From NCBI GenBank assembly GCA_015680685.1, contig MNCI01010837.1:59582-123581 (forward strand): a stretch of DNA of 64,000 bases. The letters run 5' to 3'. The notes below the pieces were generated by a model. It ran no database searches and was not told the DNA's origin. It saw only the letters and a list, made by a program, of their open reading frames with translations. Shown one piece after another: positions 13,330 to 24,960 of the stretch. Positions within the stretch are counted from its first letter, which is position 1. Every line of letters begins with the position of its first letter. This DNA is from Gnetum montanum. Lineage: Eukaryota > Streptophyta > Gnetopsida > Gnetales > Gnetaceae. The position numbers and the translations under genes are program-made.

Positions 13330-13640
13330 CCACATGGGACACCTAAGTAGAAATGCTTTGGATGGAATGCATTGAAATTTTTAGGTAACTTATGTCCTTG
13401 CACATCAACAACTTTGTACACATTGAGGCCAATGACATCTTTAATTCGAAATGGGCCTAACTACACAAGAGAGAACTTACCTTGAAGATTTGCTTGGTCA
13501 AATGTTCTACCTTTTTCTGAGACTAGGTCTCCTATCTTAAAGACTTCACCAATGTACTTCCTATCAAGACATTGTTTAATATTTTGTCGATGCTTAAGAT
13601 TACGAAAATCAAGACCTAATCTTAACTTGCTTAATTATTT
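13330..13640 (-). pseudogene. Ty3/gypsy pol C-terminal fragment
   Basis: On the minus strand, HRQNIKQCLDRKYIGEVFKI and GDLV are followed by GPFRIKDVIGLNVYKVVDV and FHPKHFYLG. This is the pattern of a gypsy integrase C-terminus (a basic region, then VGD.VL, then GPF.I...Y.L.D..G). It lies directly downstream, on the minus strand, of the protease of the same element. RT, RNase H and the integrase core are therefore missing, making an internal deletion. Confidence 0.6.
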
Positions 13641-13888
13641 TATATAAAGTTTTTCTTTAATATAAGTTTCAATGATAGGTTTAGGTCTTGGTGGGTCATC
13701 GAATATAACGTTTCTAGGAGAATGTTCCATGGATGTTGTTAAAATTCAACACACCTTTAAATGTTTTAAGAGGTATGATCTTTGTCTTTCCCTAAAGGTG
13801 GTAGATTGCTCAGACGAAATCCATCGTGTTGTTGATAAGGCAAGGTGTCTCCATAGATTTCTTCACCTTCTCTAAAACTTTGATAGGA

Positions 13889-14460
13889 TTAGGTGGAATC
13901 TGCATGAGAGACAAGATTTATTTTTGTATTTCCACTCACATACTTATTTACATGTTTTCTGTGCTTAACCTCAATAACCCCAACATAAAAATTAGTGTTT
14001 CGATCTTCCAAAGATTGATTTTGTTGATCCAAGGATGTAACTAATTGTTTGTAGAAGGGTTCTTGAGGTATAGTCATGTATTCAAATGTTCCTTTGATCG
14101 AGATTAATAATTCTGAGAAATCCGACCTAAAAAAGCCCCCAAACTTAGCTCCAAAAGTCCTAGATAAGAGCACACCATAGGTGGGTGTCATGTCAACTAT
14201 TAGGATATCCGTATAACATGTAAATGTAGGGTATTGCTTAAGTTGTACCTTTGCTCATTTTAATAATCCTATCACAGGTACGTTAGATCCATCAAGTTGA
14301 ATCACACTTTTTGTTTATGGTATCATTTGTGCTCCTAAGGCGTTACAAACGTCAAGAGGCATGACACTAACAGTTGCATTGGAATCTATTAAACAGTTGT
14401 GGACATTCTTTCCTAAAATAATCAAAGTGGTTAGGAAAGGGGGGTGGTCCTTCTTGCTAG
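13889..14460 (-). pseudogene. Ty3/gypsy aspartic protease region
   Basis: The minus strand gives ILGKNVHNCLIDSNATVSVM (active-site D-S-G has become D-S-N near 14,380), then VIQLDGSNVPVIG and ILIVDMTPTYGVLLSRTFGA, then a KG.F.Y-type end. This is the classic layout of a plant gypsy protease: CLIDSGA, an internal strand, then D(I)PE.YG.LLSRDW. It is broken by at least one stop. It follows gag (15.2-16.1 kb) on the same strand and precedes a pol C-terminal remnant. The lost glycine argues against protease activity. Confidence 0.75.
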
Positions 14461-15195
14461 ACATGGAATTATTCACATTTTATACTGAAAGTATGTTAGG
14501 ACTTTCCCCGAAGTGAACTTGCCTTTCGGGGATTGGGGATTTTTCTCTTTAGGCTTCTTGTGTGTGAACCATATCCTAAATCACTTCTTTCATTTCGTTG
14601 AAGTGTAGGAGGTTATACATCAAAATGTTGGCTTTAACTCTTTTTAGGTCCTCAACCAAATCATAATTCTTATATTCATCCTTGGCTTCTTGTTGAGATG
14701 GGGCTCTTCTAAGTATAGAAAGGGGGTTTGGTCGTTGTGAGGCAGTGACTTGGGATGACCCGGATTGGTTGTTTGCATTGTTTTGACTAGGAATTCTTTT
14801 GTTTGGAGGTGAATAGGAATTATTCCTAGCTTATTGTTGTGTGGTGTTCATGATGTCACTAAGTTTATGGTAGCGAGTGTTATGTGGGTTAGGGTCGCCT
14901 ACCATAACTTATTCTAATGAAGAAACCTTTTCATTTTCTGTCTTATGAGGTACATTAAAGACCATGATAAGGGTTTTCCCATTTTGTTGCCCTTAGGTAT
15001 CGTCACCATACAATGCCAAGAATTGAGAACAAGTCTTTTAGGAATGTTGCCTCGTGTTATGAAGACGACAATAATCATCGTTGATTGATGTACTTGGTTT
15101 TTCTGGTTGTATAGGACCTTTGTTATTGTTTTTTTTAGCTCAACCACTTCATTGAATAGTTTTTGTAGTGAAGTGAGTATCTAGGTCATCTAATC

Positions 15196-16060
15196 TTAAG
15201 TTTGGTTTGGTGGTTCAACAAAATTCGATATCCCATTTGGGTTTATAATGGATTGGATCAAGGCTTTTGATTGGTCATTATTCAAACTAGTGTTGGATGG
15301 TAAGAATGGAGAAGACATGGGGCATTGAGAGTAATTACTTAAAAGTTGAGTTGGTTGAAACGGAGAAACAGTTTGAGGCATAACATTAGATGTTTGAAAA
15401 GTTGGTAAAAGTAGAGGGTTTGATTGCATAGGGTTACTAACACTCATCATCCCAAATTGGGTTTGGATGCTGTTTATAAAGGTTATTTGCTCTAATTCCA
15501 TAGCTTTAGACATTGCACCTTGTATTTCTGTTATGTTGGAATTAGATTTGATGGCATAAGTGAAGAATGGATCGATGGTAGAGAGATAGAAGTTGAGTAT
15601 ATAATTCGGTTGTGGTCGTATCTCATTTGGCACATAGACAAGTTGATGAAAGAACCTAAGTTTATAATCCCTAACATTTTCCCCATGTAGCTTTCTTAAG
15701 CTAGTGAAGTTACTTAATGCAATAGTGGGGCTTGTAAATTTGTTAAACTGATTTAAAAACTTGTTTTTGAATTCTTACCATGTGTTAATAGAGGCGTCAG
15801 GAAGCATTAAGAACCACTGGGTTGCTTTGGTCCTAAATGTTGTTACAAACACCTTGCATGCCATATCATTGTATGTGTTGGCGGGCATCATTTGTAGGGG
15901 TTGTAGGATCGAAAAATAGATTTATGTTATGAAGGGATTATGGTATGTCATGGTAGTTATTAAAGTTAAAAGGATTTTTTACCAAGGGAGCCGGGGGTTG
16001 ATGGGCTGCCATTTTAGTCCGAGATTTCTTAGGAATTGAACTTGGAAAAAGTGAAGCTTG
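15196..16060 (-). pseudogene. Ty3/gypsy gag
   Basis: From about 16,015 downwards the minus strand encodes MAAHQPPAPLVKNPFNFNNY, then the retrotransposon gag core with ATQWFLMLPDASINTW, EFKNKFLNQF and LRKLHGENVRDY. A Gln/Pro/Met/Ser-rich C-terminus follows (145 codons open at 15,196-15,633). At least one stop (TAA in the INTW-EFK segment) and frame changes make it inactive. Gag normally packages the element RNA into particles. The open stretch beginning at 16,129 probably starts upstream of the real gag start, because a second Met precedes the AHQPP segment. Confidence 0.72.
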
Positions 16061-16129
16061 TTGCCTTTTCAACATAAAGAGACAAGTGATTGGGCAGTTT
16101 AGTTCAAGAGCAGAGAAAAGTTCACTCAT

Positions 16130-17250
16130 AAAACAAAACTATAAAATAAAATTATTATTGTGTAAAAGAAAAGAAAATGTTGAAATAACAATTTTTTTTG
16201 GTAAAAAGAAAACTAAAATATGTTGATTATATATATATATATTTGAAAAGAAAAATAAATGTATAAAGTTGCAATACTTATAAAATTAAAAGGCAAAGAG
16301 TAAAATGCAAGATTTTAGAAAAATAAACTAAAATTGCATAATAAAATAAAACCACCTTACTTATCCTAGGACTAAGGTGAGGATTGCCAAAACACAAATT
16401 CAAAAATGGGATTGAGAAACAAGGGATTTTTTTTTTATAGAAACAGACTTAAAAAAACTAAGGAACAGAAATTTTCAAAGTTTAAGAAAAGCAACAGAAA
16501 TAGGAAAATAAAGTTTAAGAAAACAATAGTTTTAAAACAGAAATAGAAAATAAAAGTGCATGGGAACTAAAATTTCCAAAAAAAAAGGTTGAAATTGGGT
16601 ATTTTTAGGAAATGGAACTGAGGACAGAAATTTCCAAGACTGAAAAATAAAGATTTTTAGTGGAAAATAGGAACAAGTTTCAAAATCAAAATAGGAACAG
16701 AAAACAAAACAGGATTAGGAACAAGAAATGAAACAAGCCTTTTGATAATAGAAAATAAAGGGCTCAAAAATTCTTTAAAAAGATTTTTCAAAGCAATGGC
16801 TAAAACAGAAATTTAAAAAAAAATATGTTTGAAACAAGGAAAATGAAAATTTCAGGAAACACATACAGAATGGGGATTAGAAAAAGATAGAAAATTGATA
16901 TTTCAAAAAATGGGATAGCAGCAGCTAAAAATTAGCAAAAAAAAAAAAAAAAAAAAAACCTAATAAATAAAAGGCAGGAGAAAAAGCCTCCTTCTAATGC
17001 CAAAAAGGTACTGATGGGTAAATTTTGGACACATCAACACTTGTGAAAACTCGTTTTAGGAGGGTACAAAAACACGGGAATAATCTCACCTAGAAAGGGC
17101 TATGTGTCAATAATAATAATAATAATTCAAAAAAATATTGAAAACTTAAATTTAATTTAATTTGAGGGGTTCTGTTATGTTTTAAAAAAAACATAGTAAA
17201 ATAAAATCAAAATTAAACATTTGTTCAATTTTTATTTTTTTATTTTTTTA
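16130..17250. other. A-rich leader of the minus-strand gypsy element
   Basis: No gene is seen. The plus strand is strongly A-rich, with repeated AGGAACAGAAATTT-like pieces, an A22 run at 16937-16958 and a short AAT microsatellite near 17,112. Its position just upstream of gag on the minus strand suggests the T-rich 5' leader of that element. No clear LTR boundary or primer-binding site was recognised. Confidence 0.4.
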
Positions 17251-18270
17251 AAGTAAACAATACAAAAGAAAAATTGAAATTAAACTAAAATTTATCTGGT
17301 CCCGTTGTTGCTTGACTACTGTCATTTCGTGATGTTGTTGCTACAACTATCTGGCGTTGCCGTTAGTTGTTGTTGCCTATTGCTTGTTTGGCTGCTCAAG
17401 GATCTGATGATTTGGGAGCCACAATTCATGATCTTCCTACCCTGCGTCACCTTTGGCCACCCGCCTGCAGACAATCTGAATCCCCTTTTTCGCCCAATCT
17501 GGAAGAACACTAATCTAGCAACCAATGAACCTTGGGTTTCTCCAATAGTTTTCTTTGCCACAAGAAATAAAAGGAACCACTGCTAAAGTTGCTAATTTAA
17601 ATCATTAAACACTTTTACTTCCACTTCCAAAACATAGATTCTTCAAATATAAACATGAGCTTTCATAATTAATTCAAATGGTTGTAAAATTAGGAAATAT
17701 AAACTCAGAATTAAGAGATAAAATTTCGAGAATCAAACAATCCGATTCAATTGTAAGAAATTGGGGAGAACATTATGAGAAAGCGAATGAGAGTAATGTG
17801 AGGCTGTTCTTTCCTCTTCTCAAAAAAGGATCCCCGAACAAATAGAAAAAATCCACTGATTAGCATGGATAAAGCTAGGATGATGATCATGATGATCGTT
17901 GATAATGGCCCCATGCTTAGCATGGGTGAGGTTGACCTCAATAAGACTATTGTTTGATTTCCACACATAGTAGAACTTAACGTTGCCAAATCTAAACAGG
18001 TTGGTCTGTAGGTTGATTTCTGCCTTATATTTAAGAGTGGTTGCAGGCATTGGCAACAAAACTTTCGGTAATGGACTAGGAACACGTGCACCAGCAATTC
18101 AATCATGTCCGTACATACTAGGAGCTTCTGAAAATGCCATTTGAGGTATGTCATTTCATTTCTGCAAATGTTGACTAGGGAATACAAATTATATGCTATC
18201 CAGTTACTTATCCACTCAGCTTTCAGTTTTAATGGTAGCCTTTTGCTTTTTCTATCTATCTATGCTACAG
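17251..18270. other. Unassigned, locally GC-richer stretch before the last SEC8 exons
   Basis: About 17,290-17,590 is noticeably richer in G and C than its surroundings and is open on both strands, but neither product resembles a known family. Around 17,747-18,187 the minus strand is open for 146 codons with a hydrophobic C-terminal half. It lies in the intron just before the penultimate recognised SEC8 exon and shows no convincing homology. I treat the whole as intron or repeat sequence of unknown origin. Confidence 0.3.
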
Positions 18271-18776
18271 GCTTTGCTAGCATTTATGATATAGTAGGAT
18301 TCTTTATTCACCATTTATGATAGATCCATTCATACCCACGTCCATAGTACCATTTGTGCTTGTTATGTTTGTTGGGTTTATAGCTTATGAAAAGGAGATG
18401 GGCTTGCTGGTGCTGTGACAGGTATTCTCCACCGTTGAAAGTGAACATTCCTGGAAGAGAAATACTTGTTGATGCGTTTCAGAGGATCGTACAGGTTTTG
18501 GCACCCTGATTTGTGACAATGAATGCTGCATATCAACACCCACCCAGGTCATCATTTGTTTGGATTCTAGAATTTACATTTTGAACAAATTCCTGTTTCA
18601 TTTGTGTACCCAGTGGCTGGCGCATTAGCCGGTATCGTCGGTGTGCTGGCTGCAGCTGTTTGCTCGTGCGTGGATTTACTAGGATCATTAACTATTTGCT
18701 ATTACGTATTAGTGATTAATGAACAATGTCATTGGTTTGACTGATGGCTTAAGCACATGAAGTTATAATGCATGCA

Positions 18777-18842
18777 TTAGTGAAACAGTGCATTATGTAA
18801 GCCATCCCAAATTAGTGAAACAGTGCATTATGTGAGCCATCC
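18777..18842 (+). repeat. Short tandem duplication
   Basis: The segment ATTAGTGAAACAGTGCATTA followed by TGTRAGCCATCC occurs at 18777 and again at 18811, with one substitution (A/G). Two copies only. It lies downstream of the SEC8 stop codon. Confidence 0.8.
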
Positions 18843-19390
18843 TAGTGAGAGTTATGGAAGATTAGGTAACACAAAATGGAATTAAAAAATTAATGTTAAT
18901 TTGGTGGGGTTTTTTTTTAACATTGTTACTGCACCCGATATTTTATATTCACTTATTGTTTTCAGCTCTTGTTTTTTTCGACAAACTCTCAAACAAAAAC
19001 TATGGAAAACTGAATTTTCAGTTGGAGACCTCAGGGTTAAAGATGGATCAAACATTGTATTCCCAACAAGGCTCATGAAGATTGTTATAAAAGTATTGAA
19101 CTAAGTTCAAAGGAAAAATAAGGAAGTGCAGAAGTAGTGAACTATTATTGCATCAATATTGACATTCCTATAATATTGTGTTTTTAATCCACAATAAGCA
19201 TTACTGTAAAAAGTATTTTTCATTGCATTTTTTATTCCTGCAAAGAATTCACCTTGCATGTGCTCTTCATTGCATTCTTTTATGTTTAAAAAAGATTCCC
19301 CTTGCATGTGCTTTGTTTCTTTGTTCTGTTCTGTTTTATTCTTAAACTTAAACTTTTATCGAATCATATGATAGTGAGCATATAGAGGAG

Positions 19391-20116
19391 ATGAGTAATG
19401 AAATACAAATTATTAGTTCAATGAATAGCTACATAGATAAATCAGAGTGTTGGCCTCATGCATGCATTATCTCTCTTATTGAAGGATATGAAGAAATTTA
19501 TCTTCAACTTAATAATGGAAATCTAGGGCAAAAGCATTGGAATCAGTTAACTGCAAATGTCAACAAAAAATGCAAGTCACACTTTATAGAAAACAATGTA
19601 GATATAAGTGCAACAGACTTGAGCAAACTTCTAAGAAACAAAAGATGAGAGAGAACTCAACTGAAGCCCAACCAAGTAATTGGTTGTAGTATGAAAATAT
19701 AAATTGTGTTGTTGGAAAATCTTATAAAATTATTTGGTATCATTGGAGGATATGATGGAATGAATTGGAAGGCATGTGACAATATTCTTTCAAAACTAGA
19801 AATAGCAGAAAATAATATAAGAGAAGGTTTGGATTATAGTGAGAAAGGGGAGCTTGAAAAACAAAGTTCTTCCATTTCCATGTAAACAAAAATTCCAAAG
19901 ACAAAGAAAAACTGAAAGCTCAAAATTATGCTAGGGTGGAGGGGCAAAAAAAATAAAAAACAAAAAGCCAAAGTTGATTCTATTGCTGAAAGTATTGGAG
20001 AAAGCCTGAAATTGTTTACAAGCACCTTTAAACAACTTGAAACAAAGTGAAAGGATAAATTGATTAATATGCAACTTCAAATTGCGTACTTGTTTGTTTC
20101 AAAGTCAAAAGATTGA
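19391..20116 (+). pseudogene. Trihelix (Myb/SANT-like) transcription factor pseudogene
   Basis: The first 86 codons (19391-19648) carry the DNA-binding pattern of ASIL-type trihelix factors: a tryptophan (CWPHACI), LIEGYEEIYLQLNNGNL, QKHWNQLTANVNKKC. After a stop, SNWL-stop-YENINCVVGK (about 19,672-19,720) matches the conserved W..Y.K.D...G segment. At 19,960-20,116, in the original frame, SIAESIGESLKLFTSTFKQL then INMQLQIAYLF resembles the C-terminal helical region of the family. The middle (19,650-19,960) is frame-broken. No introns are evident, as is usual for this subfamily. Family members bind GT-type promoter elements in the nucleus. The stops make this copy a pseudogene. Confidence 0.68.
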
Positions 20117-21755
20117 AAAGTAATATACTTAAGTTAAATATAGTTAACATTATTTATAAATGATATATTAATATTATATGCTTAACTTTCTAAATAAGCT
20201 TGTTTTTTATTTGCTCTTATGGTTGTTAGGTACAGATGTTGACAATTTTTGAAGATAGTTTTCAGCTGAATAAAAAAAAAAGTGAAGATGCTATCCATTT
20301 TGGAAATTATTTTTTAGTTGGATGGAAATGAATGTATATAGTACTTGCCAAAAATGCTCTAAATAGATGAGAAAAAGAACTTTGATTTAAAATATATACG
20401 CTTGTCATATTTAGTTATATGTAATCAAGTTTTCTCGTAAACGAACCAATACTAGCTAACTATTTATAGTAATTACATGCATTCAGTCTTTTTGTGAAAT
20501 CTAATGTTTTAAAATCGTGACTATCAATTGGAGTAGAATCTAATGTTTAAAATCACTTTCTTGATTTAAAAAGGTAGCTTTCTAGAAAACATGTTGCCTG
20601 CCTTGCAATTGATCATAGCTAATGGTAAAATGGTTTTGTATTAAAAACTAACCCTTGTTGCTAAGTAGCTCTTTCTTCTATGTGAAACTTGGGAAGAAGC
20701 AAAAATTCCAAGTTTTTGCACGTGTATTTTAGTTGTTTTTGCTTGTGTATTTTTGTTTCCCGTGAGTGAAGTTCCCGCCACATTTTAAGTCCGTACATTA
20801 GCAAAAAACACAGCTTTTTTTCCCATATGCATCATGACCAATATTATGCGAAAATAAATACTTTCGATTGGCATCACATCGCAACACACTCCACTACCAT
20901 GTGCATAGGACATGAGTGTTTATGTTAATCAATGTGACTGAGGGTCCATGTGAGTTTCTATACATTGAATTAAAGAAAGGGTAAAAGTAATTAAAGTTCT
21001 AGAGATAAATTTGAACCATCATTAAGATTTTAGGATTAGGGAAGATGATGTAATTCTTATGTAATAAATACTCCTAAATTAGGTTTCTATCATAAATTTA
21101 AGTCCCAACTTTAAGTACCTAACCAACAACCAATAAATCATAATTTGAAACAAATATTATAACAAATTTACATGGTAGTACAAAAAATCATTATACCTAG
21201 TGATTAGTTGCTACAACTATTGATCCCACAACTCATAAGAACCTACAAACTTCATCTTTATGGTTAAAAAACTAAACTTCACCATAGCTAGCCTTAAACG
21301 CATGTAAGAAAGGAGGGTTGGCATTAAGTTAGCTACGATTGTAAACCACTTATCATTTCTTATGAATGAGTTCTTTGTTTGCAATCAGGAACATTAATAA
21401 GGATCCTTTGGCATTATTTAGATGAACTTATGTAATAACTACCAAAACATGAAAGTATCGTTAGCGGAGGAGATTTTAGTGGACACATCAGAGTAACTAG
21501 AATAAGCTATGAGATGGTGCATAGAGGGCACAACATTGAAAAGAGACAAAATGAAAATTTTATTCTCAAGTTTGCACAAGCTTGTGATCTTGCAAAAGCT
21601 TATACCAATTCCAAGAAAAGGGTTGAACACTTGGTGAACTTCAAGGATTAGAAGCAACTTAACCCAAATAGACTTCATCATGGTAAGAAAGAGAATGGAA
21701 AACCTACAAGGATAACAAAGTCATTTTGAGAAAGAGTTTGTCAATCCAACATAGG
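20117..21755. other. AT-rich stretch without a recognisable gene
   Basis: I see no coding pattern, RNA gene or clear repeat boundary. A short direct repeat around GAATCTAATGTTT occurs near 20,500 and 20,540. The right end is marked by the target-site duplication of the solo LTR. Confidence 0.5.
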
Positions 21756-22917
21756 CTTATTGATGAGTGGCGAGGTACCCCTACACTCCACCATATGAAA
21801 CGAACGTACACGCGCGATCCGGTCAAACTCCGCAGACTAAATGCCTTAACGCCACAAGAAACACTTAGGGTTAATCGTTCGTTGTCTTCCCAGGCTTGCT
21901 TGTCTGTGTCACGGTGTATGGTTGAGCAAGTCTGAGGTATGTGATTTTTTTGGTCTTTTCGGCTTCTCTTCTATGCTACCAGGAGAAAGGGTTGAGAAAA
22001 CTAAACTAACTCTAACTAAGATCTAAGTCTAAGTTAACTAGCGTCAGCATCCGTTCCCACTTGCCGGACACACCCTGAACTATGCAACTGCAGCTTACCA
22101 AACGCTAANNNNNNNNNNNNNNNNNNNNNNNNNNNNNNNNNNNNNNNNNNNNNNNNNNNNNNNNNNNNNNNNNNNNNNNNNNNNNNNNNNNNNNNNNNNN
22201 NNNNNNNNNNNNNNNNNNNNNNNNNNNNNNNNNNNNNNNNNNNNNNNNNNNNNNNNNNNNNNNNNNNNNNNNNNNNNNNNNNNNNNNNNNNNNNNNNNNN
22301 NNNNNNNNNNNNNNNNNNNNNNNNNNNNNNNNNNNNNNNNNNNNNNNNNNNNNNNNNNNNNNNNNNNNNNNNNNNNNNNNNNNNNNNNNNNNNNNNNNNN
22401 NNNNNNNNNNNNNNNNNNNNNNNNNNNNNNNNNNNNNNNNNNNNNNNNNNNNNNNNNNNNNNNNNNNNNNNNNNNNNNNNNNNNNNNNNNNNNNNNNNNN
22501 NNNNNNNNNNNNNNNNNNNNNNNNNNNNNNNNNNNNNNNNNNNNNNNNNNNNNNNNNNNNNNNNNNNNNNNNNNNNNNNNNNNNNNNNNNNNNNNNNNNN
22601 NNNNNNNNNNNNNNNNNNNNNNNNNNNNNNNNNNNNNNNNNNNNNNNNNNNNNNNNNNNNNNNNNNNNNNNNNNNNNNNNNNNNNNNNNNNNNNNNNNNN
22701 NNNNNNNNNNNNNNNNNNNNNNNNNNNNNNNNNNNNNNNNNNNNNNNNNNNNNNNNNNNNNNNNNNNNNNNNNNNNNNNNNNNNNNNNNNNNNNNNNNNN
22801 NNNNNNNNNNNNNNNNNNNNNNNNNNNNNNNNNNNNNNNNNNNNNNNNNNNNNNNNNNNNNNNNNNNNNNNNNNNNNNNNNATGGCGGCCTAGTGTAAAC
22901 CGCGTCTCATCACTTAT
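21756..22917 (-). mobile_element. Solo LTR with 5-bp target duplication (contains assembly gap)
   Basis: The LTR runs 21761-22912. On the plus strand it starts TGATGAGTGGCGAGGTACCC and ends CTCATCA, so it is in minus orientation. Its left 350 bp align with the LTR at 41155-42071 (GGTACCCCTACACTC, CATTCCCACTT-like and TTACCAAACGCTAA are shared). The sequence CTTAT flanks it on both sides (21756-21760 and 22913-22917). The left flank has no primer-binding site and the right flank no polypurine tract, so it is a solo LTR left by LTR-LTR recombination. The middle, 22109-22881, is a run of N whose true length is unknown. Confidence 0.85.
22109..22881. other. Assembly gap (run of N)
   Basis: 773 undetermined bases lie within the solo LTR. 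Any reading frame spanning them has no meaning. A collapse of LTR repeats during assembly is a likely cause. Confidence 1.
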
Positions 22918-23289
22918 GGTGATGGATATGACTATTAAGAGTGATACCAAAAAATACTTTAAGAAGGGAGTGTCTTGTATAAAATGGTAGAATCTAAAGA
23001 CAAAAAGGTATCAATATTTAAGGTTAGGCTACTTGCTAAACATTAGGGTTTAAACATAAATGTGAATGATAGTTGAAGTTGAATGAAAAGTTGTATTAAG
23101 AAGATAGAGAATGACACCCTTAGGGTTTCAAATAGAAATAAGTATATTCTAAAGAAAACACAGTGGTGGAGTGAAAAAATACAATAAAACATTTAAAATA
23201 GGGATAAGTATTTCAAGGCATGGCAATAAAAGTAAGAGATAAATGACCTTAAAAAATACAAGGTAGCAAATTATATGGCAAAGAAGATA

Positions 23290-24491
23290 ATGAGAAAGGC
23301 TAAACTTAGTGCTTTCGGTTCCTCCAAGTTGAGAATGGCAAGATAGTCTCATTATCTAGGTAGCTAATGGTCCTTGTGATCTCATTCAAGTAGCTCATGA
23401 TTGGATGGTAGATAGATGTTTCTCCACCAGTTGTAAAGCTCTATTGTTGCAGTAGCTGCTCTTGAAATTTTCTTAATCATTCAATAGCTACACATGCCTC
23501 TGGTGTAGTTTCTAGAGCTACAAGTGGTTGCTCCTCTTCTTGTAGCTTGGCTAGTGCTTTATCTTTTATCATTTCTTATCATGATGCAGTAGGAGCATGG
23601 TAGACCACATCATTTGTATAGCAAGTTATGCCTCCCCTTTTGCACAATTTGTAGATAAGGCATGGAAAGAGGAGAGTCTTCCTTTTCTTTCCATTTCCTT
23701 GAAACGTTTTTTTAGGAAAATGAGATGGGGAAGTTTGACTAAGAATTTATTGCTTAGAGCAGCACATGCCTAGGCAAAGAAGGTAGTCACCTTTTTGGAC
23801 CTCGATGTTGGATTTAGGTGGTAGGTTGTAATCTTGAAGTATGCAAACTCCGCCTTGGTGATGGCAACGTACTCCTTGTGGGCCACTTCATAGCATCAAT
23901 GGACCCATTCTTTCTTAACTTTGAGGTTTGCTTGTGTTGAGATCTTAGCCAATTTGGCCCCTATGTGTGGCAAACTAAGGGCCTTGGCAATGGTCTCAAC
24001 TGAGTAGAAGATGGTAATGTCTTTGATTTTAACTGACACATCTCCTTGTTGGGTGTTCCATAATAAGTATGTCTTCCCCATGTAATATTCTCCATTGTTA
24101 GAGAGAATGGGCCACATGGAAGACCCTTGAAGTTATATATGGACCTCCATTGGTGTCAACTCTAAGAAGGGTCCAAAGTTCAACTCCTAAAGAATTGAAC
24201 TTTGGACCTCCTTAGTCCTCGTCTTCTCTCGACAAGCCTCAGTGAGAGTAACTTCTAGGCTAAACCTTGGCCTAGGAACCTTGTCTTGCCTAGATTGGCC
24301 TATTTTAGTAGTGGGAATCTGGCAAACAAATTCCACTTCAGGCTCCTCCCAAAGAGGTCCAATGGCATGGGTTACTTCTGGTGCTTGCTCTTAGGGTTGT
24401 TGTGGTTGTTGTTGTTGGTTCTTCCTCCTCTAGGTTACTTTTCCGTGGGCTATGAAAGCCCTTCAACTTGTGGTCCTCATTTTGGTGGCAT
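23290..24491 (-). pseudogene. ORF X copy A: third ORF of Athila-like element (truncated)
   Basis: On the minus strand an ATG at 24489-24491 (MPPK) opens a broken reading frame. Recognisable segments are MWPILSNNGEYYMGKTYLLW, VKIKDITIFYSVETIAKALS and GAKLAKISTQANLKVKKEW (24117-23896), then GGITCYTNDVVYHAP (about 23,640) and an acidic Gln-rich part. It aligns with ORF X at 52917-55667 and 59474-61270 and stops matching near 23,290, so the coiled-coil C-terminus is missing. Function is unknown. It is not gag, protease, RT, RNase H or integrase. The N-terminal pattern faintly recalls the plant retroelement-associated 'putative plant transposon protein' type, which needs a profile search. At least four in-frame stops make this copy inactive. 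Confidence 0.6.
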
Positions 24492-24736
24492 CTATGATCA
24501 TAAACATAACATAGGATTAATCTTTACTTTATAATCCTTAGTTATTTTAATATCTTTTTCATTAGATTAGGTTATGTTATACCTTGGGTGTTAAAAGTTG
24601 ATCATTTTAATACTTTGTTTGTGATCTTCACTAGTTAGATTATTTTAATAGTATTTTATTTGTTAGCTTCTAAGGTTTGTTTGTTAGGTTCAACCCCTTT
24701 ATGGTAAGTATTTTAATATTATTTTAATGGGTTAAC
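24492..24736 (-). other. Putative intron in the ORF X leader, copy A
   Basis: On the minus strand the donor TAAG|GTTAAC (cut at 24737/24736) and the acceptor ATCATAG directly before the ATG bracket 245 bp of AT-rich sequence. Equivalent donor positions occur in the other two ORF X copies (AAAG|GTATTA, CAAAG|GTTTAA). Splicing is inferred, not shown. Confidence 0.45.
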
Positions 24737-24960
24737 CTTAGGGAGTTAGGAAACTTTCAAACAATTTTCTTCCAAAAACCAATGGTTCGAGTCCCCTATG
24801 ACATAGAGCTTACCTTTAGTAGCACAAAGATAAAAAAATAGGTACAAATGGGTTAACGGTTTGAGAGTTATGGAATTTGGAAGGTTCTTGGACTTTGAAA
24901 AATCGTAAAAACTCTTCTTTCTTTTTTGGAAAATGGTGGGAAAATGGCTAAGTGTCGTGT

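Larger units (their letters stand above)
3594..18509 (+). pseudogene. SEC8: Exocyst subunit SEC8 pseudogene, intron-containing, 3' half
   Basis: SEC8 is a subunit of the exocyst, the complex that tethers secretory vesicles to the plasma membrane. Translated exons match the C-terminal half of plant SEC8 in order: 3594-3706 (AAFRPRAN...LQGLLAID), 3933-4040 (VLGWAQAMPK, then YERCRTSYME), 6088-6276 (AVLEKQSYILIGR...LHPIKQ), 6372-6457 (ENLICDNNK...DSLEYVANLIER), 7411-7648 (LGQSS...LRIEM), 7802-7879 (EDHDAEEPEAFIIS), about 18271-18315 (ALLAF) and 18422-18509 (LKVNIPGREI, then a stop). Most exons have AG acceptors and GT donors, so this is a duplicated gene, not a retrocopy. In-frame stops lie at 3963, 6190, 7814, twice in the 7411-7648 exon and twice near 18292. 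The exon for roughly 90 residues between VTQ and ALLAF was not found. That gap coincides with a 10-kb intron full of transposons. Confidence 0.88.

Noticed and set aside
17747-18187. A 146-codon minus-strand ORF with a hydrophobic segment, considered as a LEA/NHL-type protein
   Set aside because: No signature of that family could be confirmed, frames are inconsistent, and it lies in a SEC8 pseudogene intron.
22105-22950. A 281-codon minus-strand open frame
   Set aside because: Almost all of it is the N gap; there is no readable sequence to support a protein.
24784-24795. GGTTCGAGTCCC, a perfect-looking tRNA B-box
   Set aside because: It lies in the ORF X leader exon; the corresponding site in copy C (ATTTGTGGCCCC) does not keep the motif, and no A-box or cloverleaf is present.
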